Shown here: positions 1 to 8,719 of the stretch, piece by piece
Layout: each line of letters opens with the position of its first letter
Numbering within the stretch: position 1 is the stretch's first letter
Source of the DNA: Cytophagaceae bacterium
GTDB lineage: Bacteria; Bacteroidota; Bacteroidia; Cytophagales; Cytophagaceae
Direction of reading: 5' to 3'
Assembly: GCA_025455005.1 (NCBI GenBank)
Contig: JALONH010000013.1
Coordinates: forward strand, 1-64,000
DNA: 64,000 nt
Notes under the pieces: model-generated
Told to the model about the DNA's origin: nothing
Seen by the model: the letters and a program-made list of their open reading frames with translations, nothing else
Database searches by the model: none
Program-made: the position numbers and the translations under genes

Positions 1-219
1 CGTATACAGCGGTTCATTAAACATAGGACTTACTTTTTGATAGTAGTTCTCTAGACTTTCATACCCTCGTTTACTCAAACGCTCTAGCGTTATAGTAGTT
101 GTCAGAATTGGGCTCTGCGCTATTGCCCAGCCTCCTTTTTTTGTTCTACTAAATGCATACGCTTTCCCTTACAAGACACCCAAGCATATCAGATTCTTCC
201 GCTTACTCTGACCAATAGT
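1..219 (-). pseudogene. Group II intron reverse transcriptase/maturase, degraded C-terminal end
   Basis: Reading the minus strand from about 219 down to the window edge gives a frame with KRKNLICLGV, an in-frame TAA (169-171), then GKAYAFSRTKKGGWAIAQS, PILTTTITLERLSKRGYES and NEPLYT. The lysine/glycine/tryptophan block followed by SPIL..T.T..RL..RGY is what I recognise from the extreme C-terminus of group II intron-encoded proteins. The frame runs off the left edge, so the real 3' end is not visible. The internal stop and the absence of upstream RT motifs in 220-550 point to a truncated, inactive remnant. The call rests on remembered family resemblance, not on a search. Confidence 0.5.
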
Positions 220-231
220 TTATTGTTTCTG

Positions 232-270
232 AAATAGCGAAATTTACATTTTATATAAGTTTCGCTATTT
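232..270. terminator. Hairpin, possible terminator
   Basis: Perfect 11-base arms AAATAGCGAAA (232-242) and TTTCGCTATTT (260-270), followed on the plus strand by an AT-rich TTATTTATTAT tract. It lies just outside the maturase remnant. It could be a terminator or the decayed edge of the former mobile element. Confidence 0.4.
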
Positions 271-290
271 TATTTATTATCTTTAAATCA

Positions 291-323
291 TACGTATAAA
301 AGATTTTCTATCCTTTATACGTA
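291..323. repeat. Inverted repeat TACGTATAAA/TTTATACGTA
   Basis: Perfect 10-base arms at 291-300 and 314-323 around a 13-base spacer. The rest of 324-550 is AT-rich, shows no gene, and presumably carries the promoter of the downstream amidase. Confidence 0.4.
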
Positions 324-550
324 ATGTTAAAGTTTGTAAATAATACTCTGGCTTACATGTGTTATCCAACAAAAGGGTTGATATTTTCCTAAGACAATGT
401 TGCTGTATTTGAATTCTGTGCTACGTTTCTAGTGAGTTCTAAAAATACAGCCAGAACACTAATGTTCTGAACGAAAACAGTCAGGTTATAATGGAAAACG
501 ATATCCTGTTAAACAAACATAAATTAAATATTCAGTAAAATTTTAAGAAA

Positions 551-1609
551 ATGACAAAGAAATTAATATATCTCGTATTAGCTGTATTTTTTTTATACGA
601 ATCATTTCGTTTAAATCAAATACTAGCTTGCACTAGAGTAACGTATCAAGGTCCTAATGGAACAATTATAACGGCACGTTCAATGGACTGGAAAGGAGAA
701 ATACCGGCTAACCTTTGGATTTTACCAAGGGGTATGGAACGTAATGGAGAAGTAGGTACTACTTCTGTAAAATGGAAATCAAAGTATGGTAGTGTCATTA
801 CCAGTTCTTGGGATATAGCGTCTTCAGATGGAATGAATGAAAAGGGACTTGCCGGAAACCTATTATGGCTCGTTGAATCAGTTTATCCAAATTTTGAAAA
901 AGACAAAGATAAATCTGGGTTAGCAGTATCATTGTGGTTACAATATGTATTGGATAATTTTGCAACAGTAGAAGAAGCGGTTGTTGCCTTGAGAAAGGAA
1001 GAGTTTGTAGTAGTATCTTCTCATATTCCGGGCACTAACATATTCGCAACTGTCCATCTATCACTTTCAGATACTACAGGTGATAATGCAATATTTGAAT
1101 ATATCAATGGAAAGTTAGTAATACATCATGACCGTTCTTATACTACGATGACCAATTCTCCAGTTTTTGAAGAACAACTCGCTATAAATACTTACTGGAA
1201 AAATATTCCTGGATCAATTATGCTTCCAGGTACAAATAGAGCAGCAGACAGATTCGTAAGAGCATCTTATTACATTAATGCAATTCCCCAAACAGATAAT
1301 ACAAGAGTAGCAATTCCAAGTGTATTTAGTGTAATTAGAAATTGCTCTGTTCCTTTAGGCATATCATCCCCGTCAGAACCAAACATTTCATCAACAAGAT
1401 GGAGAACCGTTGCGGATCATAAAAATTTAGTTTACTATTTTGATAATGTACTTAACCCTAATGTAGTTTGGGTAGAATTTAGTAAAATTGATTTTAGCGA
1501 AAAGGGTAAAGTAAAAAAGTTAAGCTTGGCTAATAATGAAAACTATTCTGGTGAATCATCCATACATTTCAAAAATACAAAAATTTTTAAGTTTGCTGGA
1601 TTAGACTAA
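551..1609 (+). CDS. Secreted linear amide C-N hydrolase (choloylglycine hydrolase/penicillin V acylase family)
   Basis: 352 residues, the usual size for this Ntn-hydrolase family. A hydrophobic signal peptide (about 1-26) ends directly before Cys27 in LACTRVTYQG. In this family, signal removal exposes the N-terminal cysteine nucleophile. The downstream ARSMDW and SSDGMNEKGLAGNLLWL segments match the family's conserved Arg/Asp and Gly-Asn regions. It should hydrolyse a non-peptide amide bond (bile-salt, penicillin-V or acyl-homoserine-lactone type) in the periplasm; substrate cannot be read from sequence. It stands alone, with a different base composition (many AAT/ATA codons) from the GC-richer genes that follow, which may indicate acquisition. 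Confidence 0.85.
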   Translation: MTKKLIYLVLAVFFLYESFRLNQILACTRVTYQGPNGTIITARSMDWKGEIPANLWILPRGMERNGEVGTTSVKWKSKYGSVITSSWDIASSDGMNEKGLAGNLLWLVESVYPNFEKDKDKSGLAVSLWLQYVLDNFATVEEAVVALRKEEFVVVSSHIPGTNIFATVHLSLSDTTGDNAIFEYINGKLVIHHDRSYTTMTNSPVFEEQLAINTYWKNIPGSIMLPGTNRAADRFVRASYYINAIPQTDNTRVAIPSVFSVIRNCSVPLGISSPSEPNISSTRWRTVADHKNLVYYFDNVLNPNVVWVEFSKIDFSEKGKVKKLSLANNENYSGESSIHFKNTKIFKFAGLD

Positions 1610-1712
1610 GTGATGAATGTTAACTTAAACATCGAAAATCTGTGATAGATAAAATCATATTATATTGCTCTTAACACTCTTCGATGTTTATACTAAATAC
1701 TTTAAACAAAAA

Positions 1713-2336
1713 ATGCTTTCCACCACTATCGAAACGTATTATACGCAAGGCTGCGGACGCTGTGCGCTATCCGGAACACCGGAGTGCAAAGCCCTGCCTC
1801 AGATACCCGTATTACAAGCGTTTCGAAATTGGATACAACACTATACGGCACTTCAAGAGGAAATGAAATGGGGGAGTCCTTGTTATACTTACAAAGGAAA
1901 AAATATACTGATCTTTGCCTCGCTAAAAGAATATGCCGCCCTTAGTTTCTTGAAAGGCGCCGGCCTCACAGATCCTCAACACCTACTGCTTTATCCCGGA
2001 GAAAACTCCCGCTATACCCGCTACTTCCCCCTTGTGGATACTAAGTCCATTTCCCTACACCACAACCAACTCCTGCAATGGATAGAGGAAGGCATTGCAA
2101 TTGAAACCGGCGTGATGTCTTGGTCTCCCGACGAACGGCTACCTGACTATCCTCCGGAACTGTTAGAAGCGTTTCAACAAGACCCATCACTCCAAAAAGC
2201 CTTTCAAACTTTAACCCCGGGGCGACAACGCGGTTACATCCTTTATTTTAACAGTGCTAAACAATCTGCCACTCGCCGTACTCGTATCGAAAAACTAAAA
2301 CCGAAAATAATTGCCGGTAAAGGATACCAAGAATAA
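1713..2336 (+). CDS. DUF1801/YdeI-like protein (YdhG fold)
   Basis: The frame opens at a TTG at 1665, but the ATG at 1713 (MLSTTIETYY) gives a more natural start and 207 residues. The middle (MKWGSPCYTYKGKNILIFASLKEYAALSF written in two parts: MKWGSPCYTYKGKN, then ILIFASLKEYAALSF) resembles DUF1801/YdhG iron-chaperone-like proteins. The C-terminus (FQTLTPGRQRGYILYF, then basic SATRRTRIEK) resembles YdeI/OmpD-associated proteins. A cysteine cluster CGRCALSGTPEC lies near the N-terminus. Cytoplasmic, function unproven in the family. It is followed by a hairpin at 2341-2383. Confidence 0.7.
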   Translation: MLSTTIETYYTQGCGRCALSGTPECKALPQIPVLQAFRNWIQHYTALQEEMKWGSPCYTYKGKNILIFASLKEYAALSFLKGAGLTDPQHLLLYPGENSRYTRYFPLVDTKSISLHHNQLLQWIEEGIAIETGVMSWSPDERLPDYPPELLEAFQQDPSLQKAFQTLTPGRQRGYILYFNSAKQSATRRTRIEKLKPKIIAGKGYQE

Positions 2337-2340
2337 AGTG

Positions 2341-2383
2341 TAGGTAACATTTTAGCAATATAGACACTATGGATTGTTACCTA
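2341..2383. terminator. Hairpin downstream of the DUF1801 gene
   Basis: Arms TAGGTAACA (2341-2349) and TGTTACCTA (2375-2383), five bases after the stop codon. The loop is long (25 bases) and the T-run is weak, so terminator function is tentative. Confidence 0.4.
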
Positions 2384-2530
2384 ATGTTTACCTTAAGACA
2401 GTTTTCATCCTTCTTTATGTTCGGTTTATCTATTTTCTATTCGTATTTTTATTTTTAATCTAAGAATTATACAAGAATGGGTGTTTTTTCGGTTAACAAA
2501 TACTTTAAATTAAGGAAAAAGTACGCATAG

Positions 2531-2538
2531 TAGTTTTG
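2531..2538 (+). promoter_or_regulatory. Candidate Bacteroidota -7 element upstream of phoX-like gene
   Basis: TAGTTTTG fits the Bacteroidota -7 consensus TAnnTTTG and lies 31 bases before the start codon. No convincing TTG is seen at the -33 position, so this is a weak call. Confidence 0.35.
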
Positions 2539-2569
2539 TAACACCAACAACTACAAACGACACTCAAGT

Positions 2570-4462
2570 ATGAGAAACATGTACCTTTCACTTGCTCTAG
2601 GCGCTGCATTCATCGGCAGTAACGCCTTAGCACAAACGAATTTCCCGGCCCATATCAATACAATGGACTGGGGTAAAAAATCTGTTACCGTTCCGGCATC
2701 TCCTGTTCGTACGCAAGTACTCTTTATAGGTGGTGTAGATCAAACACAAACCGTCAACGCATCCGGTCAACCGAATGGAAGTGTGGTAGCCAAGCAATGG
2801 CATGACTTTATCGGTTTCACTCCGGATACTGCTCGTAACGCCACCGACTTAGGTTGGGTGACTGTTAACCACGAAATGATTGAAGCTAATCCGGCAATCG
2901 GAGATGGTGGTGGTATGACCTCTTTCAAAATAAGACGTGATCCGGCTTCCGGACAATTAGTTGTCGTATATCAAACATTACCGGATGGTCGTAGAGGCCA
3001 ATTTTTCAACGTAGACTTTGTGAATACAGTAGGGAACACCGGTATGAACTGCGCCGGTATACAAGGTAGAGACGGTCGTATCTGGACAGCAGAAGAGTGG
3101 TTCCAAACTACACTACCTGCTGCTTTCTCTGAAACATCCGATTTCACTATCGGTACTACAACTCCTAACGGTTTCACTGCATTTAATGGACAAACCATAC
3201 CACGTGTACAAAACTTAAACTGGATGGTAGAGATTGATCCACGTACTGCCAAAGCCGTACGCAAACAATACAACTGGGGTCGTGCCGGATGGGAAGGCGG
3301 TTGTATGGCATCCAATGGTACTGTCTATTTAGGTGAAGATGGTTCACCGGGAGCCTTTACTAAATTCGTTCCTACCAATCCTAATGCAACTCCTATCGAT
3401 TATACGCAAGGAAGATTATACGTATACAAACACGATAATCCGGGAACGGATAAATGGGTAGAAATTGATAACACTTTGTTGTCCAATATGACGGCGTTCA
3501 AAGCACGTTGTGCCGCAGTAGGAGCTTCTTGCTTCAACCGTTTGGAATGGGTAGCCTACAATGAAACGGATGGAAAAATATATGTAACCGAAACGGGTAA
3601 TGACAATTTAAATTTCACAACAGCTGTTACGGATGGTTGGGTTATCCCAACACACTTTGTAAAAGCATACAAAGATTTTTATTTAGCTACAAAAGGTACT
3701 GCGTTTCCGGGAACAGATGCTGCTGCCATCGATTCAGTAAGAACCGGTAAATTCAAAGATTATTATGGTCGTGTATTGTGTTACGATCCGGTAGCACAGA
3801 CAGTAACTACAACAATCGAAGGCGGTCCTTACTTTGCAACGTCTCCTAGCAACGCAAACTATCCATCCAAACAATTCTCTAATCCGGATGGTCTTAACTT
3901 CTTATATGTAAACGGTAAAACTTACATGATCATTCAGGAAGATTTAAATGGTCGTTCGTTTGGTCGTATGCCATCTGAATTCTCTTCGAACTCTGCTACA
4001 ATTTGTGAAATGTTCTTACTGGACATGAGCATCGTAAATCCTACGTACAACGATTTAATTCGTATTGCTGCATGTGCACCGGGTGCTGAAATCACAGGTT
4101 GTGCCGTAATAGAAGATGGGAATACCATCCTATTCAATTCACAACACCCGGCTACAGGGAACGATTACCCGTACAACAACTCTTTAACTGTAGCGATAAC
4201 AGGTTTAAAAACTGCCTTACAACCGATTGCAACTTCTACAACAGTAGCAAAAGATCCAACTGCAGCGTTAAACGTATGGCCAAATCCAACGTCTACTGAG
4301 TTACATTTAAATAAAGTAGCAGATATCGCTTTATATGATGTAGCCGGTAATCGCGTGAAAGTAGCTCGTGGTGTAGAATACATCAACATAGACGATTTAG
4401 ACGCCGGTGTATATTTCTTACTAACTGCCGATGGTGAATCCATCAAAGTGATAGTACAATAA
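2570..4462 (+). CDS. PhoX-type phosphatase (DUF839) with T9SS sorting domain
   Basis: 630 residues. Signal peptide about 1-21 (ending NALAQ). The body has PhoX/DUF839 features: LGWVTVNHEM near residue 100, GWEGGCMASNGTVYLGED near 240, and RLEWVAYNETDGKIYVTETG near 325. PhoX enzymes are Ca/Fe-dependent phosphomonoesterases that release phosphate from organic esters outside the inner membrane. Residues about 565-630 form a type A T9SS C-terminal domain (LNVWPNPTSTELHL ... GVYFLL ... VIVQ), so the protein is predicted to cross the outer membrane and be surface-attached or released. Monocistronic, with a hairpin downstream (4606-4637). No Pho box could be identified by eye. Confidence 0.8.
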   Translation: MRNMYLSLALGAAFIGSNALAQTNFPAHINTMDWGKKSVTVPASPVRTQVLFIGGVDQTQTVNASGQPNGSVVAKQWHDFIGFTPDTARNATDLGWVTVNHEMIEANPAIGDGGGMTSFKIRRDPASGQLVVVYQTLPDGRRGQFFNVDFVNTVGNTGMNCAGIQGRDGRIWTAEEWFQTTLPAAFSETSDFTIGTTTPNGFTAFNGQTIPRVQNLNWMVEIDPRTAKAVRKQYNWGRAGWEGGCMASNGTVYLGEDGSPGAFTKFVPTNPNATPIDYTQGRLYVYKHDNPGTDKWVEIDNTLLSNMTAFKARCAAVGASCFNRLEWVAYNETDGKIYVTETGNDNLNFTTAVTDGWVIPTHFVKAYKDFYLATKGTAFPGTDAAAIDSVRTGKFKDYYGRVLCYDPVAQTVTTTIEGGPYFATSPSNANYPSKQFSNPDGLNFLYVNGKTYMIIQEDLNGRSFGRMPSEFSSNSATICEMFLLDMSIVNPTYNDLIRIAACAPGAEITGCAVIEDGNTILFNSQHPATGNDYPYNNSLTVAITGLKTALQPIATSTTVAKDPTAALNVWPNPTSTELHLNKVADIALYDVAGNRVKVARGVEYINIDDLDAGVYFLLTADGESIKVIVQ

Positions 4463-4605
4463 TAAAATTACTATCTTATAGTTTAGTAGAGGTAGACCTG
4501 TTGATGGTGTGAGGAGCAAGAACCGGCACTGTATCCAGTTCTGCTTTTAAAAAACTAACATCCACAAGGTCTTCTCCGAATAAAAACAAATACAACTTAT
4601 ATGCT

Positions 4606-4637
4606 GAACACCAAAGGCCCAATGGCTTTTGGTGTTC
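4606..4637. terminator. Intrinsic terminator after phoX-like gene
   Basis: Arms GAACACCAAA (4606-4615) and TTTGGTGTTC (4628-4637), with a 12-base loop. It lies 22 bases before the ATG of the peroxidase gene and separates the two transcription units. Confidence 0.55.
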
Positions 4638-4658
4638 TTCTATACTCTATCTTATCGT

Positions 4659-6614
4659 ATGCTTACCCTTAAACCAACGGCTCTCTTTCTTAGTATCCTA
4701 TTTTTTATACTTAGCATTTATTTATCCTCTTACGAATGGAATACAAAGCCACCGGCAGCTCAATATTCTGATTTTATGCATAAACGCATGGCATCGTATA
4801 TAGAAGACATGCGAGCCTTTCAACAGTATATCACTTCTCATGATTCTATTTCAATATCCAATGATTCCATTCGGAGTCGTATACACCAACTCCGAATCTC
4901 CTATAAAACAATTGAACAAGCGGTAGCCTATCTAGATCCGGAATCAGCCAAAGAATTTTGGAACGGTGCTCCTTTACCGTACCTCAAAAAAAATATTAAT
5001 CTCGGTTCTCAAGAAATTATAGAACCGGTCGGTTTACAAGTCTTAGATGAAATAGCCGGAAGTGATAATCCCAAAGCAGAGTGGGGGAACCTCGTTCGTG
5101 TTAGTACCTCGTTAGTAGAATCTGCCTTACCGGCAGTTCAATTTATTCAACAGACGACCTTTAGTGATCGAATGGTAATAGAAGCCGCTCGCTTTGATCT
5201 CGTTCGATTGTTCTCTTTAGGTATCACCGGATTTGATACTCCGGGTACTTTACAAGCAATAGAAGAAGCCCGCATTACTTGGTCGATACACGATTCAGTT
5301 TACCGGATGTATCAACCGATTCTAGAAAAAAATGTTTCTTTAAAAGACTCTTTTGAACGAGCCTTACGAAAAGGAAACGACTATTTACAAAACGCTACGT
5401 TTGAATCGTTTAATCGCGCCGCCTTTACCAGAGAAGCCATACAACCACTATTCCAACAATGGCTAAGATTACAACGTGTGTTGCAAGCAGAATGGTATTG
5501 GGAAGTGAGTCCAATGCCTCAGCCCTTTAACTTTACTTCTGAAAACTTTTTTGCTTCCGACTTTATTAATCCATGGTACTACACGAATATCCCTTCCAGG
5601 TATAATAAGAAAGCTTTAATGGAACTTGGCGCTACGTTATTTTTTGATCCTATACTTTCTAAAAATGTTCAACGTTCCTGTGCGTCTTGTCACAGTCCGG
5701 AAAAAGCCTTTGCCGACGGATTACCTAAAAGTATAGCTATGGATTTTAAAGGAACCGTACAACGCAACGCGCCGGGATTAATTAATAGCGTATATGCCGA
5801 TCGTTATTTTTATGATTTGCGTTCCAATTTTTTAGAAGATCAAATGGATCATGTGATACTTAGTGAAGTAGAATTTAATACAACGTACGAAGAAATCATT
5901 CACCGCTTAAATAGTAGTTCGACTTATGTAGAACAATTTAAAAAAATATTTCCGGAGCAACGAGAAGGCAATTACATTAATAAATATACCATCACACAAG
6001 CCATGTCGGCTTACATAGGAGGGCTCACTAGTCATAACTCCGATTTTGATCGATATATGCGAGGCGAACTCTCCGATTTGGATTCCGATGTAATCGAAGG
6101 GTTTAATTTGTTTATGGGCAAAGCGAATTGCGGTATCTGTCATTTCGCACCCACCTTCAGTGGATTAGTACCGCCCTATTTCAAAGAAAATGAATCGGAA
6201 GTACTGGGTATACCGGCGACACCTAACTTAAAAAAACCAATACCCGATACTGACCCGGGACGTTCCCATGCTCAAGTGCGCGAAGCATCGGATCTGTACC
6301 ATCATTCGTTTAAAACCGTTAGCGTTCGGAATGCTGCCTATACCGCACCGTATATGCACAACGGGGTGTTTGCTACGCTGGAAGAGGTAATGAAGTTTTA
6401 TAACAAAGGCGGCGGTAATGGTATAGGATTACACTACCCGAATCAAACCTTATCAGACGATCCATTACACTTATCTAATGCAGAAATTAAAAAGATTATA
6501 TCTTTTATACATGCCTTAAGTGACACCGGTGTTCAAAGTTTACGTCCGAAAATGTTACCTAAGATAGAGGACCATCCGGAATGGAATGAACGTGCTGTAG
6601 GAGGGGTGTATTAA
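4659..6614 (+). CDS. Imelysin-like/di-haem cytochrome c peroxidase (MauG/CcpA type) fusion
   Basis: The frame opens at TTG 4629, but ATG 4659 (MLTLKPTALFL) starts a normal signal/anchor segment; 651 residues. Residues about 40-290 are helical and resemble the imelysin-like region found ahead of peroxidases in Bacteroidota. The C-terminal half is a di-haem peroxidase: haem sites CASCH at 341-345 and CGICH at 491-495, with FFDPILSKNVQRSCASCH and VRNAAYTAPYMHNGVF typical of the family. Expected role: periplasmic peroxide reduction or MauG-like oxidation. First gene of an operon with the two following redox genes; one base separates it from the next start. Confidence 0.85.
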   Translation: MLTLKPTALFLSILFFILSIYLSSYEWNTKPPAAQYSDFMHKRMASYIEDMRAFQQYITSHDSISISNDSIRSRIHQLRISYKTIEQAVAYLDPESAKEFWNGAPLPYLKKNINLGSQEIIEPVGLQVLDEIAGSDNPKAEWGNLVRVSTSLVESALPAVQFIQQTTFSDRMVIEAARFDLVRLFSLGITGFDTPGTLQAIEEARITWSIHDSVYRMYQPILEKNVSLKDSFERALRKGNDYLQNATFESFNRAAFTREAIQPLFQQWLRLQRVLQAEWYWEVSPMPQPFNFTSENFFASDFINPWYYTNIPSRYNKKALMELGATLFFDPILSKNVQRSCASCHSPEKAFADGLPKSIAMDFKGTVQRNAPGLINSVYADRYFYDLRSNFLEDQMDHVILSEVEFNTTYEEIIHRLNSSSTYVEQFKKIFPEQREGNYINKYTITQAMSAYIGGLTSHNSDFDRYMRGELSDLDSDVIEGFNLFMGKANCGICHFAPTFSGLVPPYFKENESEVLGIPATPNLKKPIPDTDPGRSHAQVREASDLYHHSFKTVSVRNAAYTAPYMHNGVFATLEEVMKFYNKGGGNGIGLHYPNQTLSDDPLHLSNAEIKKIISFIHALSDTGVQSLRPKMLPKIEDHPEWNERAVGGVY

Positions 6615-6615
6615 G

Positions 6616-7092
6616 ATGAAACTGTGGTGGCTGTATATCCTATTGTTTACCGGGCATTCAACGGAGGTGTCGACCAAACAACAAGCAGTCCGTATCCTCT
6701 TTTTTGTAGATGCACATTGTCCTATAGCACAATATTATCTACCTGTTGTAGCGGCATTCCAACAAAACTATCCTACCCGAACAGTTCAAGTAGACATTAT
6801 AAGCCGAGACCCTAAAGCACACTTTACCCAACCCATCCACTTGCCCTTTCAACATAAAGCGGCGAAGTCGCTTATCGATGCGTATGCTATAGAAACTATT
6901 CCTCAAGTTGTGGTGCTGGACTCCATGTCCCAAGTTCTATACCGAGGCCTTTGGGACGATCAAGTAAAACAACTGGGCGTGTACCAATCCAAGGTACACC
7001 ATGCGTATGTAGATTCGACCGTCAACGCCTACTTAACCGGTAAACCCATTCCTTATTCCTTTACCAACGCCATCGGATGTCAGATACGATAA
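6616..7092 (+). CDS. Thioredoxin-like protein of a cytochrome/monooxygenase operon
   Basis: 158 residues with a short N-terminal hydrophobic segment, so probably periplasmic. FFVDAHCPIAQYYLPVVAAF resembles the CPxxQ active-site region of redoxins; only one cysteine of the usual CxxC remains. IPQVVVLD is the cis-proline strand region. The ending (YRGLWDDQ ... AYLTGKPIPYSFTNAIGCQI) is shared with thioredoxin-like proteins that neighbour haem c/copper monooxygenase genes. It sits one base after the peroxidase gene and its TAA overlaps the next ATG, so translation is probably coupled. The single catalytic cysteine argues for a peroxiredoxin-like or carrier role. Confidence 0.65.
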   Translation: MKLWWLYILLFTGHSTEVSTKQQAVRILFFVDAHCPIAQYYLPVVAAFQQNYPTRTVQVDIISRDPKAHFTQPIHLPFQHKAAKSLIDAYAIETIPQVVVLDSMSQVLYRGLWDDQVKQLGVYQSKVHHAYVDSTVNAYLTGKPIPYSFTNAIGCQIR

Positions 7093-8390
7093 TGAATATT
7101 CGACATTTATTTCTGCTCGTTGGCTTCCTTTATTCAATAGGGAGTAGCGCTCAAACTTCTATAACGTATTACGATCACATCCAACCGATACTCCTTCGTC
7201 ACTGTTACCCTTGTCACCACAAGGGTGGGGAAGCCCCGTTTTCTTTAGAAGACAAAGCAACGGTGTATTCAATGCAACAGATGATCGGATGGGCAACAGA
7301 AAGCCGCTATATGCCGCCGTGGAAAGCCGACCCCGGTTACCGAACGTTTGCTCATCAACGGTATATGGATAGTACAGAAATAAAAACGATACAACAATGG
7401 ATAGCAACAGGTAGTGCCGTTGGGAAAAAAACAAGTCGAACGACAGATGTATATAAGGGGACTAGTCGTCTACAACGCACACCGGATGTAGTCTTAAAGA
7501 TGAAAGAAGCGTTTCCCATTCCCGGAAATCGGCAGTCCACATATGTCTGTTATAAAATACCGTATGAAATTGAGCGGGATACTTTTGTAAATGCCATCGA
7601 ATTTATACCGGGTAATAAACAATTGGTGCACCATGCCAGTTGTCAAGTCATAGCGGTAGCACCGGACGTAACAACAACACTCGGCCCCGATTATTTTATA
7701 TACGGACAAGGACAACGGGTAGAAGATCAAAAAGATTATGCATATTTTAATTTGATTGGAAAAAACGGTGAACTTCCCTACGAAGTATTTCATTTTGGTT
7801 GGTTACCCGGCAGTGGGCCACAACAATATCCCGCACAAACCGGATTTCGTTTACCCAAAAAGGGAGTATTGCTCATTCGAAATTTACATTACGCACCTAC
7901 GGCTGTACCGGCCATGGATCAGTCTTCCGTGCATTTTTATTTTGCAACAGAAGCTATACGCGAGGTGGTGCAGTTTGCCGCCTTCCGACCACAAAAACTC
8001 TATAGCGATACTACTACATGGAAGATAAAAGCCGATTCTGTAGCCCGGTATAAAATACAAGTTCGGTTTCAAGATAGCATATCCTTATTAGCGATTAACC
8101 CCCACATGCATTTATTAGGACAAACGTTTAAAGCGTTTGTTGTAACCGAACAACACGATACTATACCATTAGTATATATTCCGAAATGGGATTTTAACTG
8201 GCAAGAATTTTATACATTGGAAAAACCCATACGAATTCCAAAAGGAAGTATGTTGTACGCCTATGCCACCTATGACAACACACGATCCAATCCGTACAAT
8301 CCATTTGATCCGCCACAAGATGTATTCTTTGAACGAGGTATGGAAGACGAAGATGAAATGATGCGGTTGGTGATTTTGTATGTGAAGTAG
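7092..8390 (+). CDS. Haem c-containing copper type II (PHM-like) monooxygenase homologue
   Basis: Start taken at ATG 7092, overlapping the upstream stop (TAATG); an ATG at 7077 is possible but lacks this coupling. 432 residues with signal peptide. CYPCH at 38-42 is a c-type haem site at the N-terminus. The rest resembles copper type II ascorbate-dependent monooxygenases: His180-His181 in QLVHHA match the CuH pair and His338/His340 in NPHMHLLGQ match the HxH of CuM. Predicted periplasmic oxidoreductase using electrons through its own haem. Substrate unknown. It closes the operon that begins with the peroxidase fusion, suggesting a dedicated electron-transfer chain. Confidence 0.75.
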   Translation: MNIRHLFLLVGFLYSIGSSAQTSITYYDHIQPILLRHCYPCHHKGGEAPFSLEDKATVYSMQQMIGWATESRYMPPWKADPGYRTFAHQRYMDSTEIKTIQQWIATGSAVGKKTSRTTDVYKGTSRLQRTPDVVLKMKEAFPIPGNRQSTYVCYKIPYEIERDTFVNAIEFIPGNKQLVHHASCQVIAVAPDVTTTLGPDYFIYGQGQRVEDQKDYAYFNLIGKNGELPYEVFHFGWLPGSGPQQYPAQTGFRLPKKGVLLIRNLHYAPTAVPAMDQSSVHFYFATEAIREVVQFAAFRPQKLYSDTTTWKIKADSVARYKIQVRFQDSISLLAINPHMHLLGQTFKAFVVTEQHDTIPLVYIPKWDFNWQEFYTLEKPIRIPKGSMLYAYATYDNTRSNPYNPFDPPQDVFFERGMEDEDEMMRLVILYVK

Positions 8391-8558
8391 AGTTTAAAGT
8401 TCAAAGTTTAAAGTGTGAACATACCTACACCGTTTTATACACTTTCTTTAATTTTCACGTAAATAGTACATCCGGTCTTTAATTGACTAGACTTAACGCG
8501 GTCGAAACATTTCCTTAATACCTCCCGCGTACATTCGTATCAGATAAACTATACGAAT
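8391..8558. other. Intergenic stretch without recognised gene
   Basis: Starts with a short direct repeat (AGTTTAAAGTTCAAAGTTTA) directly after the monooxygenase stop. No conserved frame, hairpin with T-run, or RNA gene seen. Together with the small ORF that follows it makes up the 329-base gap before the GNAT gene. Confidence 0.5.
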
Positions 8559-8699
8559 ATGTACTCCATCTATTCGTTTGAACATTTAACGGTTTCCGGA
8601 AGTACTCTTCTAAAAAAAGCACCGCTTCGATTAAAATTACGGTGTTTCGTATTCCTACTATTAATAGGAGTATACATCAGTGTGATAGGAATGAAATAA
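8559..8699 (+). CDS. Possible 46-residue membrane protein
   Basis: ATG at 8559 to TAA at 8699. The product begins MYSIYSFEHLTVSGSTLL, has a basic stretch (KKAPLRLKLR) and then a hydrophobic helix (FVFLLLIGVYISVIGM), a plausible single-pass inside-positive membrane peptide. No homologue comes to mind and no clear promoter or ribosome binding site is visible, so it may be a chance frame. Confidence 0.3.
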   Translation: MYSIYSFEHLTVSGSTLLKKAPLRLKLRCFVFLLLIGVYISVIGMK

Positions 8700-8719
8700 A
8701 AAAAAGTTGGAACGGTCAA

